From Sulfitobacter maritimus (GTDB lineage: Bacteria > Pseudomonadota > Alphaproteobacteria > Rhodobacterales > Rhodobacteraceae): 64,000 bases of DNA. Every line of letters starts with the position of its first letter. Positions within the stretch are counted from its first letter, which is position 1. Below the pieces are notes generated by a model. The model was not told the DNA's origin, did not search any database, and saw only the letters and a program-made list of their open reading frames with translations. Positions 27,956 through 37,226 of this stretch are shown piece by piece. The DNA is taken from NCBI RefSeq assembly GCF_013346665.1, contig NZ_JABVBB010000038.1:372001-436000 (forward strand). The letters run 5' to 3'. A program made the translations under genes and the position numbers.

Positions 27956-28554
27956 TGCCGCAAAAATTCGTCCTCGCCTCCGGCTCGGAGATCCGTGCGC
28001 AGCTCTTGCAACAGGCTGCGATTGCGCATGAGGTGATCCCCGCACGCATTGACGAAGAGATGATCACCGCCGCCCTGCGCAGTGAGGCGGCGAAGCCGCG
28101 TGATATTGCCGATACATTGGCCGAGATGAAGGCGCGGAAGGTGAGCGAGAAGCTCCCCGGTGCTTTGGTTTTGGGCTGCGATCAGGTGTTGGAGCATCGT
28201 GGGGAGATGCTGCATAAGCCTGCGAACCGAAATGAGGCCATCGCGCAACTGCATTTGTTGCGCGGGGACCGCCATTCGCTGCTCTCTGCCGCAGTGCTTT
28301 ACGAAGATGGCAAACCGCTGTGGCGGCATGTCGGTCAGGTGCGCCTTCGAATGCGCGAAGCGAGTGATGCCTATATCGCAGACTATGTTGAGCGAAACTG
28401 GGAGAGCATCCGCCACGCCGTGGGCTGCTATAAGCTTGAGGAAGAAGGCGTGCGGCTGTTCAGCCAGATCGAAGGGGATTACTTTCACGTCCTCGGTATG
28501 CCATTTCTTGAACTGCTTAACTATCTGACGCTGCGCGGAGACCTGCCGACATGA
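27955..28554 (+). CDS. maf: Maf family nucleotide pyrophosphatase
   Basis: Cleaves modified or non-canonical nucleoside triphosphates. The 199-residue protein has the Maf N-terminus FVLASGSEIRAQLL and the DIADTLAEMKARKV, GCDQVLEHRG and HAVGCYKLEEEGVRLFSQIEGDYFHVLGMP segments, placing it near the YceF branch. The start is ATG 27955. Longer in-frame readings would run through the DnaA boxes. AGGG lies nine bases upstream. It overlaps aroE as ATGA and heads the rightward origin arm. Confidence 0.92.
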   Translation: MPQKFVLASGSEIRAQLLQQAAIAHEVIPARIDEEMITAALRSEAAKPRDIADTLAEMKARKVSEKLPGALVLGCDQVLEHRGEMLHKPANRNEAIAQLHLLRGDRHSLLSAAVLYEDGKPLWRHVGQVRLRMREASDAYIADYVERNWESIRHAVGCYKLEEEGVRLFSQIEGDYFHVLGMPFLELLNYLTLRGDLPT

Positions 28555-29384
28555 GCCTATCGAAAATCCCCCTTGCCGGTGTGATCGGCTCGCCCATTGC
28601 GCATTCCAAATCCCCACAGTTGCACCGTCATTGGTTGGAGACTTACGGCATCGCCGGCCACTACGTGCCGCTCGACGTTGAACCGGGCGACCTCAAAGAA
28701 GTGCTTAGAACGCTGCCGAAGATGGGTTTTGTCGGCGTGAACTTGACCATTCCGCATAAAGAAGCGGTGATGGAGATCGCGGACCTTATTACGGACCGCG
28801 CCACGCTGATCGGTGCGGCGAATACGCTGATCTTCCGCGCAGATGGGAAAATCCATGCGGACAACACCGATGGCTATGGCTTTATCGAAAACTTGAAGGC
28901 CGGTGCGCCGGATTGGGATCCGAAAACCGGGCCAGCAGCGGTACTGGGCGCCGGGGGTGCTGCGCGGGCGGTGGTGTCGGCCTTGATCGACGCGGGCGTG
29001 CCAGAGATTTGCCTCTCGAACCGCACTCGCGTGCGGGCAGAGCAATTGCAGCGCGATTTTGGCAACCGTGTCACCGTTGTCGATTGGGTGCAGGCGGGTA
29101 ATATGCTGGATCACGCCAATTTGGTGGTAAACACCACTTCGCTTGGGATGATCGGCAAAGGTGCCTTGCGCGTGCCGCTCGACGGGCTGCGCCCCGGCAC
29201 GGTGGTGACCGACCTCGTCTATGCGCCGCTGCGCACACATCTGTTGGAAACAGCCGAGGAAATGGGCTGCGTCACTGTCGATGGGCTGGGCATGTTGTTG
29301 CATCAAGCGGTGCCGGCTTTTGAACGGTGGTTCGGCACTCGGCCGGACGTCGACCGCGCCACACGCACGGCGGTGCTACGCTGA
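28551..29384 (+). CDS. aroE: Shikimate dehydrogenase
   Basis: NADPH-dependent reduction of 3-dehydroshikimate in the aromatic pathway. The 277-residue protein has GVIGSPIAHSKSPQLH (substrate site), VNLTIPHKE with the catalytic Lys, and the nucleotide fold VLGAGGAARAVVSAL. It overlaps maf (ATGA) at its start and coaE (TGATG) at its end. Confidence 0.96.
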   Translation: MSLSKIPLAGVIGSPIAHSKSPQLHRHWLETYGIAGHYVPLDVEPGDLKEVLRTLPKMGFVGVNLTIPHKEAVMEIADLITDRATLIGAANTLIFRADGKIHADNTDGYGFIENLKAGAPDWDPKTGPAAVLGAGGAARAVVSALIDAGVPEICLSNRTRVRAEQLQRDFGNRVTVVDWVQAGNMLDHANLVVNTTSLGMIGKGALRVPLDGLRPGTVVTDLVYAPLRTHLLETAEEMGCVTVDGLGMLLHQAVPAFERWFGTRPDVDRATRTAVLR

Positions 29385-29974
29385 TGTTTCACTTGGGGCT
29401 CACCGGGTCAATTGGCATGGGGAAGTCGACAACGGCAAAGATGTTTGCCGAGGAAGGCTGCGCAGTCTGGGATGCAGACGCGGCGGTGCATCGGCTTTAT
29501 GCCAAGGGCGGTGCTGCGGTAGCGCCAATGCAGGCGGAATTTCCCGCGGCGATCGTAGAGGGCGCGGTCTCCCGCGGAGCGCTTAAAGAAGCCATCGCCG
29601 CTGATCCAACGGCCCTGCCCCGGATCGAAGCGATCGTGCATCCGCTGGTGGCCGAAGATCGCGCAACATTTCTTGCTGACGCAGAGAGCGACATCGCCGT
29701 GCTCGACATACCGCTGCTGTTTGAAACAGGCGGTGACAACGCAATGGATGCGGTCGCATGTGTCAACATCCCCGATGACATCCAACGCGACCGCGTGCTC
29801 GCCCGCGGCACGATGACGGAGGCGCAATTCGACGCCATCCGCGCCAAGCAGATGCCCGCCAAAGAGAAGTGCGCCCGGTCAGACTATGTGATAGAGACCG
29901 ACACGCTCGACCATGCCCGCGCGCAGGTTCGGGCGGTGATCCGCGACATCAGGGAAAAACTGCGCCATGCGTGA
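29384..29974 (+). CDS. coaE: Dephospho-CoA kinase
   Basis: Last step of coenzyme A synthesis. The 196-residue P-loop kinase has LGLTGSIGMGKSTTAKMF at its N-terminus, WDADAAVHRLY and DIPLLFETGG. The start is ATG 29384, sharing its A with the aroE stop; a longer frame to 29327 lies inside aroE. It overlaps dnaQ by eight bases. Confidence 0.96.
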   Translation: MFHLGLTGSIGMGKSTTAKMFAEEGCAVWDADAAVHRLYAKGGAAVAPMQAEFPAAIVEGAVSRGALKEAIAADPTALPRIEAIVHPLVAEDRATFLADAESDIAVLDIPLLFETGGDNAMDAVACVNIPDDIQRDRVLARGTMTEAQFDAIRAKQMPAKEKCARSDYVIETDTLDHARAQVRAVIRDIREKLRHA

Positions 29975-30656
29975 AATCGTACTCGATACCGAAACCACCG
30001 GCTTTGACCCCGAAAGCGGCGACCGGATCGTTGAAATCGGCGCGGTTGAATTGATGAACCATATGGCGACGGGTGAGACCTATCACCAGTACGTCAACCC
30101 CGAACGCTCCATGCCCGAAGAGGCGTTTCAGGTGCATGGGCTGGGCGACGATTTCCTGCGCGACAAGCCCAAGTTCGCGCAGATCGGGCGGCAGTTCCTA
30201 GATTTCATCGGCGATTCCAAGCTGATCATCCACAACGCTGCCTTCGACATCAAATTCCTCAATGCCGAGCTGCGCTGGATGGGTCTGCCGCAAATTCCTT
30301 GGGAGCAAGCCCTCGATACGCTTGAGATCGCGCGCAAACGTTTCCCCGGCTCGCCTGCATCGCTCGACGCGCTTTGCCGCCGTTTTGGCATCGACAACAC
30401 ATCGCGGACCCTGCACGGCGCTTTGCTGGACAGTGAAATTCTGGCGGAAGTCTATCTGGAACTGATTGGCGGGCGGCAGCCGGATTTTGCGCTGTCTTCG
30501 GCCCCAGAGCGGAAAACGGGGGAGCCTGACACCCGTTGGACCCCGAAACCGCGACCCAACCCCCTGCCCTCGCGTTTGACAGAGGCCGAAGCCGCCGCCC
30601 ATGCCGAATTTATCAGCAAACTGGGCGACGACGCGCTGTGGAAACAGCTGGGCTAA
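29967..30656 (+). CDS. dnaQ: DNA polymerase III epsilon subunit (proofreading exonuclease)
   Basis: 3'-5' exonuclease of the replicative polymerase. The 229-residue DEDDh protein has LDTETTGFDPESGDRIVEIGAVE (Exo I), HNAAFDIKFLNAEL (Exo II) and HGALLDSEILAEVYLELIGG (Exo III). A flexible tail follows, ending in a short polymerase-binding-like helix. It overlaps coaE and ends three bases from the convergent secB stop. Confidence 0.96.
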   Translation: MREIVLDTETTGFDPESGDRIVEIGAVELMNHMATGETYHQYVNPERSMPEEAFQVHGLGDDFLRDKPKFAQIGRQFLDFIGDSKLIIHNAAFDIKFLNAELRWMGLPQIPWEQALDTLEIARKRFPGSPASLDALCRRFGIDNTSRTLHGALLDSEILAEVYLELIGGRQPDFALSSAPERKTGEPDTRWTPKPRPNPLPSRLTEAEAAAHAEFISKLGDDALWKQLG

Positions 30657-30659
30657 CGC

Positions 30660-31142
30660 TTAAGCGTCGGCTTTAGGCTTGTTTTCGGCCTGACGGCGGG
30701 CAACTTCGTTGCGGTAGAGCGACAGGAAGTCGATGTTTTCGAGGTTCAGCGGCGGGAAGCCACCGTCGCGGGTCACGTCGCTCACGATGCGGCGCAGGAA
30801 GGGGAAAATCATGCGCGGGCATTCGATCAGCAGATAGGGGTGCATCTGCTCTTCCGGCACGTTTTCAACTTGGAAGATGCCAACGTAATCGATTTCCAGC
30901 AAGAAAAGCGTCGCATCGCCCTCTTTGGCCTTGGAAGTGATGTTCAGCTTGATCGCGGTTTCGAACTGATTGTCACCGCCGCGCTTTTTCGCATCAAGGT
31001 TGACCTGAACCTGCACGTCTGGCTGCACATCGGCAGGCGCGCCCTTTTGCGCCATGATGTTTTCAAACGACATGTCGCGGATGAACTGGCCCAATACGCG
31101 CATCGAAGGCTGCTGAACTTGGGGTGTTTCGTTTTCTGCCAT
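30660..31142 (-). CDS. secB: Protein-export chaperone SecB
   Basis: Tetrameric chaperone that keeps preproteins unfolded and passes them to SecA. The 160-residue protein has the family core FIRDMSFEN, FLLEIDYVGIFQ, CPRMIFPFLRRIVSDVTRDGGFPPL and NIDFLSLYR. The start is ATG 31142, behind AGGA, 65 bases after fxsA on the same strand. Confidence 0.97.
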   Translation of the reverse strand: MAENETPQVQQPSMRVLGQFIRDMSFENIMAQKGAPADVQPDVQVQVNLDAKKRGGDNQFETAIKLNITSKAKEGDATLFLLEIDYVGIFQVENVPEEQMHPYLLIECPRMIFPFLRRIVSDVTRDGGFPPLNLENIDFLSLYRNEVARRQAENKPKADA

Positions 31143-31207
31143 GGTCTGTGTCCTGTTGTGGTTAATTCTTTAAATCCAGCCGGACTTATCAGTTTGACTG
31201 GCGTCGC

Positions 31208-31705
31208 TCAATCCTTTGTCCAGCCGGATGGGCCCTTGGTCTGGCGGGGCTGTTCGGGGATTTCGTGAAAATCACCATCGATCACGTCGCCGCGTGGATC
31301 ATGCCGATGGTGCGGGCCGGAGCGCGGACCCTGCCCGCCCGGCGTGCCAAAGCTCTGAACCTTTACACGATCCCGAATCGCACGATAGGCAGCGGCCCGA
31401 AACCGTGGAATCAGAAAGGCAAAGCCGACCGCATCGGTAAAGAAACCCGGCGTGAGCAATAATGCGCCGGAGAACAGGATCATCGCTCCATGCACCAAAG
31501 GCTCCGTCGGGTCGCGCAGGTCAGAGAAGGAACTGCGCAACTGCCCCATCGCAATCGCCCCCTGAGAGCGCACCAACCACGTGCCCAGAATGGCCGTCAG
31601 CACCACAACGGCAAGTGTCCAGCCAAGGCCGATGGCCCCGCCAACTTGGATGAAAAGCGTGATCTCGATCAGAGGCACGGCGATAAATGCGATCAATAGC
31701 CACAT
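31208..31705 (-). CDS. fxsA: FxsA family membrane protein
   Basis: A 165-residue cytoplasmic-membrane protein. Three hydrophobic segments are visible (about residues 2-20, 25-45 and 75-98), with PLIEI and GWTLAVVVLTAILGTWLVRSQG typical of FxsA, and a basic/His-rich C-terminal tail. In E. coli FxsA is linked to phage T7 exclusion; its everyday role is unclear. The start is ATG 31705, behind AAAGGA; a longer frame back to 31756 has no good start. It is divergent from the Tim44-domain gene. Confidence 0.9.
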   Translation of the reverse strand: MWLLIAFIAVPLIEITLFIQVGGAIGLGWTLAVVVLTAILGTWLVRSQGAIAMGQLRSSFSDLRDPTEPLVHGAMILFSGALLLTPGFFTDAVGFAFLIPRFRAAAYRAIRDRVKVQSFGTPGGQGPRSGPHHRHDPRGDVIDGDFHEIPEQPRQTKGPSGWTKD

Positions 31706-31809
31706 GCGGCAGGGTCCTTTCGCTGGGGGCAGAGTGGACTTGCCCCGGTCGAACACCTACATAAGAGCTTAACCTGCATGTTTCCATGCCACCCCTGAAT
31801 GAGGTTTCG

Positions 31810-32472
31810 ATGAATTCTCCCCTGATACAGCTTCTGGTGCTTGCCGGTATCGCCGTATTCCTGATCCTGCGCCTGAAAAACGTGCTCGGCACCCGCGAAG
31901 GTTTCGAGAAGCCTCCGGTGTCAGATCAGTCGCCAGCGCCCCGCAGCGGCGGACCGGCTTTTGAAGTCATCGAAGGTGGCCCGGATCTTGATATTACAGA
32001 TCATGTGCCTGCCGACAGCACGTCGGGCAAAGCATTGGCCGAGATGAAACGGCTTGAGCCATCCTTTGGCGTCAGCGATTTTCTGCAAGGTGCGCGTGGT
32101 GCCTATGAGATGATCGTCATGGGCTATGAGCGCGGCGATCTAAAAGAAATCCAACCGTTCCTTGCAGAAGATGTCTACGAGAGCTTTGTCGATGGCGTGG
32201 CCGCCCGTGAAGATCAGGGTTTGACCATCGATGCCAATTTCATCGGCGTGCGTGAGATGGAGCTGGTCGACGCCCGTCTGGACGAGACCACCAAGGAAGC
32301 AGAGATGACCATCCGCTTTGTGGGAGAGTTGACTTCGGAAGTACGCAACCGCGAAGGGGAGGTTGTCGAAGGCAGCAGCACTGAGATCAAGCGCCAAAAA
32401 GACACTTGGGTTTTTGCCCGCATCATGGGCTCGGATGATCCAAATTGGCTGTTGGTTTCCACAGACGGGTAA
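31810..32472 (+). CDS. Tim44-like domain protein
   Basis: A 220-residue protein with one N-terminal membrane segment (about residues 4-20), a Pro/Ser/Asp-rich linker, and a C-terminal Tim44/TIM44-related domain (from FLQGARGAYEMIVMGYERGDLKEIQPFLAEDVYE). Alphaproteobacterial members (TimA-like) are bound to the inner membrane and are related to the mitochondrial import motor anchor; their bacterial role is not settled. Its position beside secB and fxsA hints at the envelope. The start is ATG 31810, with GAGG five bases before. mltA follows. Confidence 0.9.
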   Translation: MNSPLIQLLVLAGIAVFLILRLKNVLGTREGFEKPPVSDQSPAPRSGGPAFEVIEGGPDLDITDHVPADSTSGKALAEMKRLEPSFGVSDFLQGARGAYEMIVMGYERGDLKEIQPFLAEDVYESFVDGVAAREDQGLTIDANFIGVREMELVDARLDETTKEAEMTIRFVGELTSEVRNREGEVVEGSSTEIKRQKDTWVFARIMGSDDPNWLLVSTDG

Positions 32473-33506
32473 TCCATGCGCTTGGCGCTTTGGCTCTGCT
32501 GGCAGGGGGTGGCATGACTCTGCCAGCTAATGCAGAAGTGCATTATGAAGTCTTGGATTTTGCCGATCTGGACGGCTGGGCCGAGGACGACCACGCCGCC
32601 GCGTTCGAGGTCTTCACCAGCACCTGCGGCGACATGAAAGATGTCGATTGGCGGGCCCTGTGCAAACTGGCCAAAGATGGGCCGGACCCCCGCCAGTTTT
32701 TCGAACTGTTCTTCCGCCCGGTACTGATGGAAGATGGGAAAGACCCGCTTTTTACCGGCTATTTTGAGCCCGAGTTGGACGGAGATCTTTATCCTTCAGC
32801 CCGCTTTCAATATCCGATCTACGCGATGCCCCCAGAGGCCGAAGAGGTCCGTCCCTGGTTGACGCGGCGTGAAATCCTCGACGGAGATGTCATGCGCGAC
32901 CGGGGGTTGGAGATTGCTTGGGTCGATGATCCGGTGGAATTGTTTTTTCTTCAAATTCAAGGTTCTGGCCGCATCCGCCTGCCTGATGGCAGCTATCTGC
33001 GCGTGGGCTATCGTGGGGCAAATGGGCATGATTACCGCTCCGTCGGGGTCGAACTGGTGCGGCGTGGGGTCTATGAGGCGCATCAGGTCAGCGCCGATGT
33101 GATCAAGAATTGGGTGCGTCGCAATCCGGAGGATGGACGCGAGTTACTGTATCATAACCCGTCTTACGTCTTCTTTCGCGAGGTGAGCCGCGTGCCGGCA
33201 GACAAAGGGCCGCTCGGGGCCATGAACCGCTCAATCACCGCCATGCGCAGTGTCGCGGTCGACCCGTCGCACGTGCCGCTCGGCGCGCCCATCTGGCTTG
33301 AGAAAGATGGCAAAGAGCCGCTGCGCCGCCTGATGATCGCGCAGGACACTGGCTCGGCCATTAAAGGTGCACAGCGCGCCGATGTATTTTTCGGAACCGG
33401 AGACAAAGCAGGCCGTGAAGCGGGCCGCCTGCGCGATCCGGGGCGGATGCTGGTCCTGATGCCGATCCAACGCGCTTACGCTTATCTGCCTGAAAGTGCT
33501 ATATGA
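32445..33506 (+). CDS. mltA: Membrane-bound lytic transglycosylase A (5' end uncertain, possible frameshift)
   Basis: Cleaves peptidoglycan to 1,6-anhydro-muropeptides. The MltA domain (DPLFTGYFEPELDG, FFLQIQGSGRIRLPDG) is followed by a 3D domain with the catalytic Asp in IAQDTGSAIKGAQRADVFFG. The frame includes a signal peptide (hydrophobic LGALALLAGGG, cleavage after ANA), but no ATG or GTG precedes it; the only start in frame is TTG 32445, inside the Tim44 gene. ATG 32476, placed well behind the Tim44 stop, is one base out of frame and stops after 13 codons. One extra base at the CTTT near 32484-32487 would join it into a textbook signal peptide. So it is either a TTG start, a real frameshift, or a sequence error. 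Confidence 0.85.
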   Translation: MAVGFHRRVIHALGALALLAGGGMTLPANAEVHYEVLDFADLDGWAEDDHAAAFEVFTSTCGDMKDVDWRALCKLAKDGPDPRQFFELFFRPVLMEDGKDPLFTGYFEPELDGDLYPSARFQYPIYAMPPEAEEVRPWLTRREILDGDVMRDRGLEIAWVDDPVELFFLQIQGSGRIRLPDGSYLRVGYRGANGHDYRSVGVELVRRGVYEAHQVSADVIKNWVRRNPEDGRELLYHNPSYVFFREVSRVPADKGPLGAMNRSITAMRSVAVDPSHVPLGAPIWLEKDGKEPLRRLMIAQDTGSAIKGAQRADVFFGTGDKAGREAGRLRDPGRMLVLMPIQRAYAYLPESAI

Positions 33507-34087
33507 AACGGCGACGTTTAAACGACGATGATCTGGCGCTCTGGCGTAAGGTGGCGGAGCGGACCGAGAAACTCGATCTCAAAACGCTCTTTACCCCTGA
33601 AATTGATGCGCCCCCGCCTGCCCCGCCCCAAGTGCGGCGGGCCAAGCTGGCTGTGCAGGGCAGTAAACCGCAGCCGCCGGTCAAAAAACACGCCCATGAT
33701 CTGCGCCCTGCCCTCGCCGAACAGATGAAATCGGCGCCGGTTCAGATGGATTACAAAGCCTTCGGCAAACTCAAGCGTGGCAAGCTACGCCCGGAGGGGC
33801 GCATTGACCTGCATGGGATGACGCTGGACCGCGCCCATCCGGCACTGCAAGGCTTCATCTTAGACGCGCATCGGCGCGGCAAACGGCTGGTTTTGGTCAT
33901 CACCGGCAAGGGCAAGCGCCGCGACGACGGCGGGCCAATCCCGGTGCGTGACGGGGTGCTGCGCCATCAGGTGCCGCAATGGTTGTCGATGCCGCCGATA
34001 AATTCCGTCGTGCTTCAGGTCACGCAGGCCCACGTCAGCCACGGCGGCGGCGGTGCCTATTATGTCTATCTGCGCCGCAACCGTTAG
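33503..34087 (+). CDS. Smr domain protein
   Basis: A 194-residue protein. A basic, proline-rich N-terminal half is followed by a small MutS-related (Smr) domain, with the LDxH-type motif in GRIDLHGMTLDRAH (about residues 100-113) and the TGKGKR loop. Smr domains are nucleases acting on DNA or on mRNA of stalled ribosomes; which applies here is unknown. The start overlaps the mltA stop as ATGA. Its stop overlaps the convergent MFS stop within TTAG. Confidence 0.9.
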   Translation: MKRRRLNDDDLALWRKVAERTEKLDLKTLFTPEIDAPPPAPPQVRRAKLAVQGSKPQPPVKKHAHDLRPALAEQMKSAPVQMDYKAFGKLKRGKLRPEGRIDLHGMTLDRAHPALQGFILDAHRRGKRLVLVITGKGKRRDDGGPIPVRDGVLRHQVPQWLSMPPINSVVLQVTQAHVSHGGGGAYYVYLRRNR

Positions 34088-35301
34088 GTTGGCAGTTTGG
34101 GTCTATAGCGGTGGATCGCCCAGCCTGCCAAAGCTGCTGCCACGAGATAGTAAAGTGCAATCGGCAACATCTGATCTGGGAAATCAACGCCTAGATCGAT
34201 AAACAGCCCCGTCACTCCCGGCCCGATCGCAGAACCAAAGACCATCAAGGCTGCCGCAACAGCTTTGATCGCGCCCACATGCCGCGTTCCGTAATACTCC
34301 GCCCAGAATGCCGCCGGCGCGGTGGACTGCATGCCCTGCCCCGCACCAAAGATGATCAGCCCGACGCCTGCCATCCAAAGCGTGTCCGCATAGGCCAGCA
34401 CGACAAAGGCAACGGCAAAAGGAAGCATCTGTACCGGCACCACGCGGCTCACCCCAAAACGGTCTATCGCCCAGCCAGACAGAAAGGTGCAAGCGACAGC
34501 AGATAGCGTATAAATGGGCATCAGCGCGACGAATTCGACCAGTTCCCAGCCTTTCATCTCAACCAAATGCACTTGATGAAAGAACAATGCGGTGCCCCAG
34601 GCCGCAGGCCCGACAGCAAAGGGGATCATCATCCAGAACAGGCCGGAACCGAACATCTCTTTGCGCGTCCAATGCCGCCCCTGCATCCCCGCCCGCTGTG
34701 CTTGTTCGGCCATGGACTGCGGCGTGCGCTCTTGCCGTAGCAGCACAAGGATCACCGGAATAGTCAGCAGCACCAGCACCGCCGCCAAGACCCACAGGCT
34801 GCGCCAGTGAAAGCTGGCGAAAAGTGCGACGAAGATTACCGGGAGGAAGGCTTGCCCCGCCGCAAACCCCATTGATGACAGCGACAGTGCCTTGCCCCGC
34901 GACGCCTCAAACCAGCGAACCATCGCGACCTGTCCAAGCTGAGACATCATCCCCTGCCCGGTCAGCCGCAGCGCGTAGATCACAAAGATCAACGCGATCC
35001 AGTTCGGCACCGCTGCCATCGCAATGCACGCGCCCGCGAGCGTCACCATCACGCCAAAGGCCAACACCCGTACGCGAAAGCGATCCGTCAGCACCCCGGC
35101 CCAGACCATCGTCAGCGCCGACAAAGTGGTGCCGATGGTATAGATGCCACCCCATTGCCCATCGCTCAGGCCAAAGTCGCCCTTTATCGCGCCCGCAAAG
35201 AGCGAGATGAAATAGGTTTGCCCATAGGACGAGGTGAAGGTCAGCAGGAAACCGGCCAATAGAAACAGCCAGTTACGCCGCAGAAATAAAAGGTACTCCA
35301 T
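34084..35301 (-). CDS. Major facilitator superfamily transporter
   Basis: A 405-residue membrane protein with twelve hydrophobic segments. It has the MFS loop 2-3 signature in AGVLTDRFRVRVLAFG and a repeat in the second half (SGWAIDRFGVSRVVP). It resembles oxalate/formate or monocarboxylate-type carriers, but the substrate cannot be read from sequence. The start is ATG 35301. A perfect 11-bp inverted repeat covers both the start codon and its AAGGGG, so translation may be conditional. It lies 37 bases downstream of hslU. Confidence 0.88.
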   Translation of the reverse strand: MEYLLFLRRNWLFLLAGFLLTFTSSYGQTYFISLFAGAIKGDFGLSDGQWGGIYTIGTTLSALTMVWAGVLTDRFRVRVLAFGVMVTLAGACIAMAAVPNWIALIFVIYALRLTGQGMMSQLGQVAMVRWFEASRGKALSLSSMGFAAGQAFLPVIFVALFASFHWRSLWVLAAVLVLLTIPVILVLLRQERTPQSMAEQAQRAGMQGRHWTRKEMFGSGLFWMMIPFAVGPAAWGTALFFHQVHLVEMKGWELVEFVALMPIYTLSAVACTFLSGWAIDRFGVSRVVPVQMLPFAVAFVVLAYADTLWMAGVGLIIFGAGQGMQSTAPAAFWAEYYGTRHVGAIKAVAAALMVFGSAIGPGVTGLFIDLGVDFPDQMLPIALYYLVAAALAGWAIHRYRPKLPT

Positions 35302-35326
35302 GCCCCTTCATCGCCGGGGCATGGAG
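35296..35326 (-). promoter_or_regulatory. Perfect hairpin sequestering the MFS start codon
   Basis: On the leftward strand CTCCATGCCCC (35326-35316) and GGGGCATGGAG (35306-35296) form a perfect 11-bp stem with a nine-base loop. The 3' arm contains the GGGG of the ribosome site and the ATG of the MFS gene. It could end hslVU transcripts, but no T-run follows directly; control of MFS translation is the alternative. Confidence 0.55.
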
Positions 35327-35338
35327 AAATGGAAAGCC

Positions 35339-36646
35339 CTAAAGAACGTAGCGGCTAAGATCGGTCGACCGGGTCAATTCGCCCAAGTTCGCCTCAACAA
35401 AATCCGCATCAACGGTGATTTCCTGCCCGGACCGATCCGGCGCGTCGAAGGAGACCTCCTCAAACACCCGTTCCATCACGGTATAGAGCCGCCGCGCACC
35501 AATGTTTTCGACCGAGGTGTTCACATCTGCCGCGATCTTGGCCAACGCCGCGATGCCGTCATCGGTGAAGGTGACGGTCAACTCTTCGGTGCCCATCAGC
35601 GCGGTGTACTGCCGTGTCAGCGCGTTGTCGGTTTCGGTCAGGATGCGAACGAAATCCTCTTCGGTGAGCGCCCGAAGTTCGACACGGATCGGCAGGCGGC
35701 CTTGCAACTCGGGCAGCAGGTCCGACGGTTTCGCGATGTGGAAGGCACCGGACGCGATGAAGAGGATATGATCGGTCTTCACCGGACCGTATTTGGTCGA
35801 GACCACCGTGCCTTCGATCAGCGGCAGAAGATCGCGCTGCACGCCTTCACGTGAAACATCACCGCCGCGCGCATCAGAGCGGGCGCAGACCTTGTCGATC
35901 TCATCAAGGAAGACGATGCCGTTCTGTTCCACCGCATCAATCGCGGCGCGGTTCACGGCTTCTTCGTCGAGCAGTTTGTCAGCCTCTTCGCCGAGCAGCA
36001 CGTCATAACTATCGGCCACGGCCATGCGTTTTTTAGTCGTGCGACCGCCCATGGCTTTGCCAAAGATATCGCCAAGGTTCATCATCCCCATGCTGCCGCC
36101 GGGCTGGCCCGGAATGTCCATCATCGGGAAGGGGCTGGAAGTGTCGGCGACCTCAAGCTCGATCATCGTGTCGTCCAACTCACCGGCGCGTAGCTTTTTG
36201 CGGAACATTTCGCGGGTGCCATCACGCGCATCAGTCCCGGCGATGGCATCAATCACGCGCTCTTCGGCGGCTTGCTCGGCCTTTGCCTTCACATCTTCGC
36301 GCATAAACTCGCGGGTCATGGCGATGGAACTGTCGAGCAGATCACGCACAATTTGTTCAACGTCACGCCCAACATAGCCGACTTCGGTAAACTTGGTCGC
36401 TTCAACCTTGATAAAAGGCGCACGGGCCAGTTTGGCCAAGCGGCGGCTGATCTCAGTTTTACCCACGCCTGTGGGGCCGATCATCAGGATGTTCTTTGGG
36501 TACACTTCATCGCGTAGATCGTCTGCCAGTTGCTTGCGCCGCCAACGGTTGCGCAGGGCCACGGCAACGGCACGTTTGGCGTCTTTCTGGCCGATAATAT
36601 AGCGGTCCAACTCAGAGACGATCTCGCGGGGGGTTAGGTCAGTCAT
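35339..36646 (-). CDS. hslU: ATP-dependent protease ATPase subunit HslU
   Basis: AAA+ unfoldase of the HslVU (ClpYQ) protease. The 435-residue protein has Walker [20 protein letters not shown], the pore GYVGRD loop, the intermediate domain, Walker [12 protein letters not shown] and the [17 protein letters not shown] motif. Its C-terminus DLSRYVL inserts into HslV. It starts at ATG 36646, overlapping hslV as ATGA. The codons for VSRE contain a degenerate parS-like palindrome. Confidence 0.97.
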   Translation of the reverse strand: MTDLTPREIVSELDRYIIGQKDAKRAVAVALRNRWRRKQLADDLRDEVYPKNILMIGPTGVGKTEISRRLAKLARAPFIKVEATKFTEVGYVGRDVEQIVRDLLDSSIAMTREFMREDVKAKAEQAAEERVIDAIAGTDARDGTREMFRKKLRAGELDDTMIELEVADTSSPFPMMDIPGQPGGSMGMMNLGDIFGKAMGGRTTKKRMAVADSYDVLLGEEADKLLDEEAVNRAAIDAVEQNGIVFLDEIDKVCARSDARGGDVSREGVQRDLLPLIEGTVVSTKYGPVKTDHILFIASGAFHIAKPSDLLPELQGRLPIRVELRALTEEDFVRILTETDNALTRQYTALMGTEELTVTFTDDGIAALAKIAADVNTSVENIGARRLYTVMERVFEEVSFDAPDRSGQEITVDADFVEANLGELTRSTDLSRYVL

Positions 36647-37203
36647 GCGGTGATTTTCTCCACGGTGAGGTTGCCGTTGGTATAGACGCAGATGTCGGCG
36701 GCAATCGCCATCGCATCGCGGGCGATGGTCTCGGCGTCGCGGTCGCTTTCCATCATGCCACGTGCAGCGGCAAGGGCGTAGTTCCCGCCGGAGCCAATCG
36801 CGGCGACTTCATGCTCCGGCTCCAGCACATCGCCTGCACCGGTGATAACGAGCAGGTCCTTACCATCCGTGACGATCAGCATCGCTTCGAGCTTTTGCAG
36901 GTACTTATCGGTGCGCCAATCCTTGGCCAGCTCCACGCTTGCGCGGGCCAACTGCCCCGGTGTCGCTTCCAGCTTGGCCTCAAGCCGTTCCAGTAGTGTA
37001 AATGCATCAGCGGTAGAGCCAGCAAAGCCCGCCACCACATCATAGCCGCCGGGGCTGAGCTTGCGCACCTTCCGCGCGGTGCCTTTGATCACGGTCTGGC
37101 CAAGGCTGACCTGTCCGTCACCGGCAATCACCACTTCGCCGCCTTTTTTGATGCCAATGATCGTGGTCCCGTGCCAACCGGGGAAATCGTCGTTCTGTGC
37201 CAT
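36643..37203 (-). CDS. hslV: ATP-dependent protease proteolytic subunit HslV
   Basis: N-terminal threonine protease of HslVU. The 186-residue protein has a ~12-residue propeptide before the catalytic Thr in [39 protein letters not shown] is the usual C-terminal signature. The start is ATG 37203, behind AGGAGG. A heat-shock-type promoter lies about 25-55 bases upstream. hslU follows by overlap. Confidence 0.97.
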   Translation of the reverse strand: MAQNDDFPGWHGTTIIGIKKGGEVVIAGDGQVSLGQTVIKGTARKVRKLSPGGYDVVAGFAGSTADAFTLLERLEAKLEATPGQLARASVELAKDWRTDKYLQKLEAMLIVTDGKDLLVITGAGDVLEPEHEVAAIGSGGNYALAAARGMMESDRDAETIARDAMAIAADICVYTNGNLTVEKITA

Positions 37204-37226
37204 GGGGCCTCCTGTCGCTTGGCGCT

